NCBI GenBank assembly: GCA_937903155.1
Contig: CALCZU010000052.1
Coordinates: 1 to 18,072 of the forward strand
Length of the DNA stretch: 18,072 nucleotides
Source of the DNA: an uncultured Bdellovibrionales bacterium
GTDB lineage: Bacteria > Bdellovibrionota > FAC87 > UBA2466
Reading direction: 5' to 3'
Shown: positions 6,523-12,661 of the stretch, in pieces
How the letters are laid out: the number at the start of each line of letters is the position of its first letter
Numbering within the stretch: position 1 is the first letter of the stretch
Program-made: the position numbers and the translations under genes
The notes under the pieces: model-generated
Seen by the model: the letters and a program-made list of their open reading frames with translations, nothing else
What the model was told of the DNA's origin: nothing
The model's database searches: none

Positions 6523-7408
6523 GACAAAACACAGAGCCCCCAGCTTTAATGAATTCACTCGTATCGACTTCGTGAATTCTAAATCCTGCTTTTAGCAAGT
6601 TATGCTTAAAATTCTGCGAACCTTTTTGAAGGATGACATCCTTGCCATTGGGGCAATGGCAATTCGCGCTGAAGTAGCGAAGATTTTCCTCGTAGTCGAT
6701 TTCAATTCGATGTCGAAAAGCGACTTGCATCATCTTGATCGCTTCTGTCGAAAATGCGGCTTTTTGAATGGCAATCGTTTCGTCATTTAAAATCGAGAAA
6801 CAAGTGTCGAGATGATAAAAATCTTTTGAAAGCAGTTCAAAACGGACGACCGGAAGTGAAAAACGATTGGAGATTTCTTCGTAAATCTTTTTATCCGTTC
6901 TCGGGCCGTAAGCGCCCCAGACAAGCCCTTTACCCGGTTGAATGAGTGCGTCTCCATTGCCTTCGAAACAGACTTTGGGATCTTGCAATTCGTGAATCGC
7001 AAATCCGGATTCTTCATAAAACGCTTTGAAGAGAGCGACTTCGGGCCTTCGATAGGGCGATCGCATTTGAGAGAGTAAAATACTTTTCTTTTTATTTTTT
7101 GGGTCGATGAAAGAGAAAGACTGATTCGCTGCGAACACCATGTCGGGAAGTTCGGGGTGCGCTTTTAAAGTTTCGACGGTAAGTCCCAATTTTTCATAAG
7201 TCTCTTTGAGATCGTTCCACTGTTTCACTGCGAGTGCGCGATCGATTTGGTTCAAATCTCCCTTGGAGTCCGTCATGTAGGGATTAATCGCATAAGTCAC
7301 ATCGAAAAAGTCGGGAAGTACCATGACGACTTTTTTCGGATAAACTGGCGGCTTAGGAGGTTGTGATTTTAAGTACTGATCTAACGAAGCGGCATTTTCA
7401 AAAATCAT
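6503..7408 (-). CDS. Amidinohydrolase of the DDAH/arginine deiminase-related family
   Basis: Cytoplasmic (no signal peptide) pentein-fold enzyme of 301 residues acting on a guanidino or related group; likely substrates are arginine, methylated arginine, or citrulline-type compounds. Visible landmarks: FFDVTYAINPYM (34-45), LPDMVFAANQ (87-96), FEGNGDAL (148-155), the catalytic His in FYHLDTCF (His199, Asp201) and the nucleophile Cys295 in KAGGSVFCL close to the C-terminus. This order and the C-terminal Cys are typical of DDAH and its relatives. The start ATG 7408-7406 lies only 5 nt after the stop of the secreted deiminase gene, so the two are co-transcribed, pairing an exported and a cytosolic guanidine-modifying enzyme. 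No Shine-Dalgarno is apparent, so translation may depend on coupling. The 3' end overlaps the MscS gene. Family is secure, exact substrate is not. Confidence 0.85.
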   Translation of the reverse strand: MIFENAASLDQYLKSQPPKPPVYPKKVVMVLPDFFDVTYAINPYMTDSKGDLNQIDRALAVKQWNDLKETYEKLGLTVETLKAHPELPDMVFAANQSFSFIDPKNKKKSILLSQMRSPYRRPEVALFKAFYEESGFAIHELQDPKVCFEGNGDALIQPGKGLVWGAYGPRTDKKIYEEISNRFSLPVVRFELLSKDFYHLDTCFSILNDETIAIQKAAFSTEAIKMMQVAFRHRIEIDYEENLRYFSANCHCPNGKDVILQKGSQNFKHNLLKAGFRIHEVDTSEFIKAGGSVFCLKKMLF

Positions 7409-7413
7409 TGCGC

Positions 7414-8787
7414 TTACGGTATCACAAGCTCCACAAGATTACGAGGCGCGAATCGAGGATACGACGCCTTCGAATCTTTCGAATCGGTGGCTTCGAGATA
7501 AAGATTCAATTTGTCTCCCGATTTTAAATCCGAAATTTTAAGCGAGTAATTCGAACCCGTACCTGCGGTCATCGGATGCGCTTCCCATGCTTCTTCGGTA
7601 TTTGCAGGTCTTAAGTAAGCGGTCACTTCGGTGACTTTTTCGCCCGGAGTCGCAATGAAATCTCCCTGAATCTCTAGTGTTCCCTTTGTTAAATTCATTT
7701 TCGGAAATAAAAATACCGTTTCTCGAGTTAACAGATTGCGAGTTCGGCAATGGACGGAATCTCCCCACTCGGTTTGTCTTCCGTCGACTCCCACGACTTC
7801 GTAACCGGGAAGGGCGGCCTCATACACGGCCTTGGCTTCTTGATCAATCGCGTCGCCGTATGTTGGATAGTAGACTGCGTGGTTACTGATAAATGAATTG
7901 ATGTAAGCTCGGTAGTCTTCGCGAGAAGAACCGGGGCGCAAGGTCATTTTCATTCGGAAGATTCGGTAGGGGTTGCCATTCGGACTCTTCATTTGAGAAA
8001 GCATTTTCACCATTTGATCCGAATCCTTTTTAAATTTTGAATTCGCAGGGAAGTCGCTGAAAACCCAGGTGTCTGGACTGACAAGCTTTCCGAAGGTGTC
8101 CATATGCTCGATCGTAATTTTTTTTCCAAGCTCCGATGTTGTGTAGCGTTCAATTCCTAAGAAATCTTTCATCCGGGTTAAAACCGTATCTTTCGAAAGC
8201 GAAGAGTTCTCCGAAAAGACAAGCGTCGATGAAAAGGCATTTCCCATCCCATCGTTGTAGTAATTTCCACCCGTGTGAACGAGCCCTGTTGGGTAGTACG
8301 GAATTTTTTTAATCTGAGCAATCCGACTCGCAACTTGGTCATCAGTGGGTCTGGGGCGATTGTACTTTGAGTGAACAATTCCTAACTGTGAATTTCCGTC
8401 GAGAATAAACCATGGGCCGTAATCCCGAATCCAAATACTATCGGTAGGAATTCGAAAATAGGAAACGCCTTGATCCGAGATGCCATTACTTTTCAACCAA
8501 TTTTCCCACCACGATTGTGAACTGCGGTCATCTGAAAAAAGTTTTACGTTGCCATTTTTTTGAAGCGCACGGACGAGTGAAGGATTGGTCCACAACACCA
8601 TCACACCTTCAGATTTTTCCCATTCCGCTAAGCTATGAATGGGTCCGATAGGAGGGGCCGCGACTGGTAGCGTCTCTCTCGAGAGGGGCGCTTCATAGGG
8701 CGCGAGATCAATCGGTAGAGTTTTTTGATCAGGATTGACTGCGAACGCACTGATGTTGATGAGAAATAAAAATGCTAGCGTTTTCAT
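7414..8787 (-). CDS. Secreted agmatine deiminase / peptidyl-arginine deiminase (PAD_porph) family protein
   Basis: Exported enzyme that hydrolyses a guanidino group (agmatine, or peptidyl-arginine to citrulline, plus ammonia), 457 residues. The frame extends 17 codons further upstream, but ATG 8787-8785 is preferred because it has AAGGAG 6 nt ahead and then a signal peptide (MKTLAFLFLINISAFA). Catalytic pentein domain about 45-360: WIRDYGP (119-125), HTGGNYYNDG (171-180), the His-Asp pair in IEHMDTFG (His228, Asp230) and the nucleophile Cys347 in WGDSVHCRTRNL. The final 90 residues (about 366-457) are a predicted beta-sandwich add-on, possibly for surface or substrate binding, as in secreted PAD of Porphyromonas. 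The Shine-Dalgarno site lies in a strong hairpin (8791-8826), suggesting translational control. It heads a two-gene operon with the DDAH-like gene. Whether it acts on free agmatine or on protein arginine is open; secretion favours protein or peptide. Confidence 0.88.
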   Translation of the reverse strand: MKTLAFLFLINISAFAVNPDQKTLPIDLAPYEAPLSRETLPVAAPPIGPIHSLAEWEKSEGVMVLWTNPSLVRALQKNGNVKLFSDDRSSQSWWENWLKSNGISDQGVSYFRIPTDSIWIRDYGPWFILDGNSQLGIVHSKYNRPRPTDDQVASRIAQIKKIPYYPTGLVHTGGNYYNDGMGNAFSSTLVFSENSSLSKDTVLTRMKDFLGIERYTTSELGKKITIEHMDTFGKLVSPDTWVFSDFPANSKFKKDSDQMVKMLSQMKSPNGNPYRIFRMKMTLRPGSSREDYRAYINSFISNHAVYYPTYGDAIDQEAKAVYEAALPGYEVVGVDGRQTEWGDSVHCRTRNLLTRETVFLFPKMNLTKGTLEIQGDFIATPGEKVTEVTAYLRPANTEEAWEAHPMTAGTGSNYSLKISDLKSGDKLNLYLEATDSKDSKASYPRFAPRNLVELVIP

Positions 8788-8790
8788 GGA

Positions 8791-8826
8791 GGGCTCCTTG
8801 ATGTTAGTAAATGTACCAAGGAGCCC
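8791..8826 (-). promoter_or_regulatory. 5'-leader hairpin that sequesters the Shine-Dalgarno site of the deiminase gene
   Basis: On the minus strand a perfect 10-bp stem forms between GGGCTCCTTG (complement of 8817-8826) and CAAGGAGCCC (complement of 8791-8800), with a 16-nt A/T-rich loop. The 3' arm contains the AAGGAG Shine-Dalgarno sequence of the gene starting at 8787, three nt before the ATG after the stem. When folded, the ribosome site is fully paired. This assumes transcription starts upstream of 8826. Confidence 0.6.
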
Positions 8827-8833
8827 CATTGAA

Positions 8834-8874
8834 GTCATTGGACGCTCCGGCGTAGCCGAGCCGAAGTTAATGAC
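8834..8874. repeat. Intergenic hairpin carrying the CCGGCGTAGCC core
   Basis: Outer arms GTCATT (8834-8839) and AATGAC (8869-8874) frame an inner stem CGGC (8848-8851), GTA loop, GCCG (8855-8858) extended by GCT/AGC. It sits 9 nt after the stop codon of the secreted-protein gene and before the deiminase gene on the minus strand, so it could act as a terminator or processing site; there is no strong T-tract. The core word also appears in the inner arms of the hairpin at 5206-5384. Confidence 0.5.
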
Positions 8875-8882
8875 GTTGCTTG

Positions 8883-9581
8883 TTACAACGCCGCACCGTC
8901 TAAAATAGGAGACGTCACTTTCGAAGAATCTCCTCTGAATGAAAAAACATTGTGTGTTTCAGAAGATTTGATTACCGTCGACACTTTGGTATTTACCTGC
9001 ATGAGAAGCGATGCAACGGGAGCCTTCTTTGTTCCCACATTTACCGTGCTAATGCTGTCGACCGACATCGAGAGATTGTATCCCCAAAGCACTTCGACTT
9101 TTTGCGGAAGGACCGTGACATTTTCGAGATAACTGCCTTCTCCGTCGTAGTTTCCTCCATAGCGGTGAACTAAAGTGTAAGTCACATCAAACACATTGTT
9201 GCCGAAGCCATTTTTTCCGCTATAGCGAAGACTCCTGAATTGAACCTCTGAAAAACCTTGGAGGGTATCACTCGAAATTACCCCCTTCGGAAGCGCATTC
9301 GCATAACTGTGCTTGATATCCACGACAGGTTTATTGGCTTCCACAAACGCCCATAGCTTTTTCCCGAGATTTACAATCACGTCGATGATGATTCCAATTT
9401 CTCCTTCTTCTCTTAAAGGTTGAAACTGCGTTCGGCGAATGGCTTCGATCGCGCTCGCATCCGTCGGAACCTCTTCCATATACGTCAGGATATCCTCGTC
9501 CAGTTGTCCCGCGAATCTCTGTGAAGCAAATGAAATCACTGACGACCCAAAAATAACAAATGTCAGAATCAAGTTTCTCAT
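8883..9581 (-). CDS. Secreted protein of unknown function
   Basis: Not recognised. From ATG 9581-9579 (GGGGA 8-9 nt upstream) the product is 232 residues; the frame is open 18 codons further, but this start places a clean signal peptide at the N-terminus (MRNLILTFVIFGSSVISFA, predicted cut after SFA). No lipobox Cys, so it is probably a soluble periplasmic or exported protein. Residues 20-60 are acidic and polar; an amphipathic stretch IGIIIDVIVNLGKKLWAFVEANKP (split here at about 62-85) links to a region dense in alternating hydrophobic residues with aromatic and Gly-rich motifs (RYSGKNGFGNNVFDVTYTL, YGGNYDGEGSYLENV), suggesting a beta-sandwich or small barrel. It is followed by a hairpin at 8834-8874 and may be its own unit. 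No enzyme motif was seen. Confidence 0.75.
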   Translation of the reverse strand: MRNLILTFVIFGSSVISFASQRFAGQLDEDILTYMEEVPTDASAIEAIRRTQFQPLREEGEIGIIIDVIVNLGKKLWAFVEANKPVVDIKHSYANALPKGVISSDTLQGFSEVQFRSLRYSGKNGFGNNVFDVTYTLVHRYGGNYDGEGSYLENVTVLPQKVEVLWGYNLSMSVDSISTVNVGTKKAPVASLLMQVNTKVSTVIKSSETHNVFSFRGDSSKVTSPILDGAAL

Positions 9582-9686
9582 GATTTTTTCCCCATGTTTT
9601 TTAAAGAAATTTTTTGTCTGAGTCTTAAATAACATTTGGGAGTCGCGATTGGCGATGAGATTTGAAGGGGGCTTTAACGAAAGCAG

Positions 9687-10610
9687 TCATTTCGTTGCAT
9701 CGCGAAGATATGAGAACGGCGCATCTTTTAAAAAGCGGATCAGTTTTTTATCTGTTTTCTCAAAAATTTTCGCATGCGTTATTCCTTTGGGTCCGCAGAA
9801 ATCCGCTAACGCATATCCTTTGTAAACTCGAGATCGTCCAATCAATCTCTCGAGCGGTTTTTCTCTTTCTAAAGAAAAGTTCTTCGATAAAACGAGATAA
9901 CTTGTTGGAAGGCTTCTTAAATCAATGCCCATCTCTTTGGAAAAAGTTTTCCATTTCTCCGTCGTAAAAGCTTCCGAGGGAACTGCGGTGAAGTGATGAC
10001 ACCAGTCTTGATGCGCGTCGAGAAGCGGGCACGGTGAATCATGAGTGCAAGGTGCCACCACTTGCAAGTGGGGCAAAAGTTTTTGGCGCACTCTCGCTAA
10101 ATGCTGACTGCATTCCGGCGTTCCCGGTTCAATCCAAATCACTTCACTTGCTTGAGCTGCTAATTGAGAGAGTTCTTCAATGGCGGGATCCGACAACTCC
10201 GTTAAGACATGGCTGACGAGTAAAACAGTCGAAGAGGGCAAATCCTTTATCTGAGGTGAGGTTTCTACCGGAATTTGAGATTCTAATTGAATTTTAGATT
10301 TTGCAAATTCTCGGGCGGCTTCCGATCGTTCGACCAAAATAATTTTTTCTGGAACCGAATCTTCAAAGTGCGAAAGAAATCGTCGAGTCGCAATACCCGT
10401 TCCTGCTCCCCAATCCACCAAAGTAAATCCTGCTTTTATATGGAGTTTGGGTTTGATTTCATTGAGAACCGAATCCCATTTCCATCCGATTCTTTTCGCA
10501 AACGTTTCATCATAAGCTTCAAGGAGCTCTTTAGAATCCCAGTAGTTTCGATTTTTTTTCGAACCGTCGAGGAAGATTTGCCGTAGTTCTTTAAGTGCGT
10601 TCCAATTCAC
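9687..10610 (-). CDS. Rsm22/METTL17-like small-subunit ribosome assembly protein (methyltransferase fold, Fe-S)
   Basis: Member of the Rsm22 family of methyltransferase-like proteins acting in small ribosomal subunit biogenesis, 307 residues, cytoplasmic. The SAM-fold core is visible: motif I VDWGAGTG (65-72), acidic Glu94 in ILVERS, LLVSHVLTEL (130-139), WIEPGT (159-164). Beyond it is the family's cysteine signature: Cys188 and Cys194 in APCTHDSPCPL, Cys204 in DWCHHF and Cys272 in ADFCGP; in mitochondrial METTL17/Rsm22 the equivalent cysteines hold a 4Fe-4S cluster. Start is GTG at 10610-10608, overlapping the lpxC stop in a GTGA arrangement (4-nt overlap, 10607-10610), so it should be translated by coupling to lpxC. 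An ATG is not used. Whether it methylates rRNA or only binds is unsettled for the family. The context with lpxC gives no functional hint beyond co-expression with a growth gene. Confidence 0.87.
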   Translation of the reverse strand: MNWNALKELRQIFLDGSKKNRNYWDSKELLEAYDETFAKRIGWKWDSVLNEIKPKLHIKAGFTLVDWGAGTGIATRRFLSHFEDSVPEKIILVERSEAAREFAKSKIQLESQIPVETSPQIKDLPSSTVLLVSHVLTELSDPAIEELSQLAAQASEVIWIEPGTPECSQHLARVRQKLLPHLQVVAPCTHDSPCPLLDAHQDWCHHFTAVPSEAFTTEKWKTFSKEMGIDLRSLPTSYLVLSKNFSLEREKPLERLIGRSRVYKGYALADFCGPKGITHAKIFEKTDKKLIRFLKDAPFSYLRDATK

Positions 10611-11593
10611 AACGACTTCGAGGAAATTTCTGAAAGAGACGAGTAGGATTTTTTATGACCTTCTCGTAAATGTTCACCGGAGAGGCCCGAAATCGGTTCA
10701 CTGGGCAAAAGTTCCCAGTGAGTTGGGTGGGCGGCGAGAGATTTTAAAAGGGCAAGATGAATCGAATGGCCTCCTCTAAAGCTTACAAGCTCTCCCTGAA
10801 TCCATGATCCGCAAAGCGCTAAATCGCCCAAAGCATCGAGTAGTTTGTGACGAACACATTCGTCGGGATAACGGAGGCCGTCGGTATTTAAAACACCGTC
10901 TTCGGTAAATCCGACGGCGTTTTCAAGCGAAGCTCCTAGCGCTAATCCATGGGATTGTAACTTTTGCAAGTCGTTATAAAAACCAAAGGTTCTTGCATTT
11001 GAAATAATGTCCTTAAAGGATTTCGGAGAAAGTTCGAGCGCAAAAATCTGAGTTCCAATCATCGGATGCGGAAAATCAACCGACGTAGTCAATCGGAGAC
11101 TGTCTCGAGGCAAAAGTTCGCAGATGGCGCCCTGCTGATAAATTTTAATCGGTTTTAAAATTTTCAGTGCGTTCGCGGTAAAAGGTTGGGCGGCCAATCC
11201 CGTTTCGAGTAAGGCTTCAACAAAAGGGGCACTACTGCCATCTAAAATCGGAACTTCGGGCCCTTCCATTCGGATCAGCGCGTTTGTCACTCCCATCGCA
11301 TAAAGGGCTGACATCAAATGCTCGACCGTCGAAATTTTTGAATCTTCAATTCCGGCGATGCCGAGTGATGTCGCTAAAGTCGTTGAAACAACAGATTCAA
11401 AGTGTGCGGGAACTCGATAAGTTTTTCCGCCGACTGTTTTTTCGAACTGTAAACCTTCGTTGGGTTGAGCCGGAAAAATTTGAACTTCAGCGGGTCGACC
11501 CGTGTGGAGGCCTATCCCCTTTAAAGTCACTGGGGACTTTAAAGTCTTTTGAATACGGTAGCCTGCAACGCTGGATAAGAGTTCATTTGTCAT
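10607..11593 (-). CDS. lpxC: UDP-3-O-acyl-N-acetylglucosamine deacetylase LpxC
   Basis: Zinc deacetylase for the committed step of lipid A synthesis, removing acetate from UDP-3-O-acyl-GlcNAc; its presence shows a lipopolysaccharide outer membrane. 328 residues, slightly longer than E. coli LpxC (305) mainly at the C-terminus (about 300-328, Ser/Lys-rich). Domain I: TLKSPVTLKGIGLHTG (17-32), Glu91-His92 in TVEHLMSAL (zinc His92). Domain II: ISNARTFGF (197-205), RHKLLDALGDL (248-258) with zinc ligands His249 and Asp253, and the catalytic-region His276 in GGHSIH. Start ATG 11593-11591 gives about 14 residues before the conserved core. No Shine-Dalgarno; a -10-like TTATAG (complement 11600-11605) ends 6 nt before the ATG, so the message could be leaderless. 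Followed by the Rsm22-like gene with a GTGA overlap. Confidence 0.97.
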   Translation of the reverse strand: MTNELLSSVAGYRIQKTLKSPVTLKGIGLHTGRPAEVQIFPAQPNEGLQFEKTVGGKTYRVPAHFESVVSTTLATSLGIAGIEDSKISTVEHLMSALYAMGVTNALIRMEGPEVPILDGSSAPFVEALLETGLAAQPFTANALKILKPIKIYQQGAICELLPRDSLRLTTSVDFPHPMIGTQIFALELSPKSFKDIISNARTFGFYNDLQKLQSHGLALGASLENAVGFTEDGVLNTDGLRYPDECVRHKLLDALGDLALCGSWIQGELVSFRGGHSIHLALLKSLAAHPTHWELLPSEPISGLSGEHLREGHKKSYSSLSEISSKSL

Positions 11594-11800
11594 GGGTAGC
11601 TATAACTAATAGCAATAGACATACCAGATTTAAAACACCCGTAAAAGCCCGATTTATCGGCGTTGCGAGGCGTTAGATACTCGAAAAAAGTGGAATAAAA
11701 CGCACACCTTTTGTCGACGACTGTGGGATATTCGCTTAAGTGTCCGGCATTCGACTTTGACTTTAGAGGGGCAATCGAAGAAAAATGGAATGAACAAATT
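11594..11800. promoter_or_regulatory. Divergent intergenic region between lpxC and the secreted-protein/priA unit
   Basis: 207 bp expected to hold both divergent promoters. For lpxC, TTATAG lies on the minus strand directly upstream of the start. For the plus-strand unit no convincing -35/-10 pair was found. The frame at 11711-11800 is open but gives a charged peptide without a start context and is treated as leader. Confidence 0.35.
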
Positions 11801-12661
11801 ATGCAATCATCCATCAAAAATAAGATTTTTCTGGCTCTTTCTTTTCTTCTACCGCTTTCGGCGAGGGCGTTTATTCCCCCGGTGGGAAGCGTATTGAAAG
11901 AGATCTTTGATAGTCGAAGGCCCGGAATTTCGGTCGAGCTCGTTTTTAAACACCAGGTAGATTTAGCCAACGGTAGTTCGGTCGCGATCGATGAGTCGCT
12001 CATTTATTTGGGCGGCAAGACTTACTTTTTGTGGAAAACCCAAGGCCATGTCCCGGTCTATGGCGTTCAAGATCGCAAAGCGTACGTCATCGGAATCGAC
12101 CGAAAATTGGCGACTCGCTCGTATCTTTTCTCGAAATACTTAGGAACTTCTTCAGCTGAAGATTTCAAAGAACTCCTCGTCGCTGAACAATTCGCGCGGC
12201 GGGATCAGTTTTTACAGTACAAACCCGGATTTGTTTTTGAAGGCGATCCTGCGAGTTGGGATGTTCAGGGAAATTATTTAAAACATCCCGACATCCAATT
12301 GAAGAAACTCGAATCTTCTATTGCGATTGCGGTCAAAGGCTACGAAGAAGGGCAGAATCAAAAGACGCTTTACTTAGATCACAAACTCCAAGGCATTAAA
12401 CGCATTGAGTGGAAAGAGGCAAGCAATGTGACGAGTTGGAATTTCTCCGATTTCAATCGTTATCAAGATGGTCTTTTTCCAAGACGATTAGCCTTTGAGC
12501 AAAACGGCAATGAACTCATCCGCTCGGATCTGGTTCAAGTCCGAGGATTAAAAGATAAAGCCATTACGAATACGATTCAGAGCTGGCAAAAAACAGGTGG
12601 AAGGAATGCCGCTACCGGTTCTTTAGAAGAAGCTTTGAAAGTTCTTTTGAGCTATCGATGA
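11801..12661 (+). CDS. Secreted protein of unknown function, coupled to priA
   Basis: Not recognised. 286 residues from ATG 11801; the open frame runs 30 codons further upstream, but this start yields a signal peptide (MQSSIKNKIFLALSFLLPLSARA, cut predicted after ARA) and the upstream extension is hydrophilic and charged. The Shine-Dalgarno is weak (GGAATG too far upstream), so the start is the least certain part. The mature protein has no Cys cluster, no transmembrane helix and no enzyme motif; alternating hydrophobic/polar stretches (ELVFKHQVDLAN, SSVAIDESLIYLGGKTYFLWK, GIKRIEWKEASNVTSWNFSDF, DLVQVRG) suggest an extended beta structure, so an envelope carrier or LolA-like fold is conceivable but unproven. 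Its stop TGA overlaps the priA start as ATGA (12658-12661), giving tight coupling with a replication helicase, an odd pairing for a periplasmic protein. Confidence 0.75.
   Translation: MQSSIKNKIFLALSFLLPLSARAFIPPVGSVLKEIFDSRRPGISVELVFKHQVDLANGSSVAIDESLIYLGGKTYFLWKTQGHVPVYGVQDRKAYVIGIDRKLATRSYLFSKYLGTSSAEDFKELLVAEQFARRDQFLQYKPGFVFEGDPASWDVQGNYLKHPDIQLKKLESSIAIAVKGYEEGQNQKTLYLDHKLQGIKRIEWKEASNVTSWNFSDFNRYQDGLFPRRLAFEQNGNELIRSDLVQVRGLKDKAITNTIQSWQKTGGRNAATGSLEEALKVLLSYR

Noticed and set aside
7414..8838. Longer N-terminus for the secreted deiminase starting at 8838
   Set aside because: It would place the signal peptide 17 residues inside the protein; ATG 8787 has AAGGAG at the right distance.
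9660..9690. Hairpin GCTTT-AACG-AAAGC after the Rsm22-like gene as a terminator
   Set aside because: A 5-bp stem without a T-tract on the relevant strand is too weak to call.
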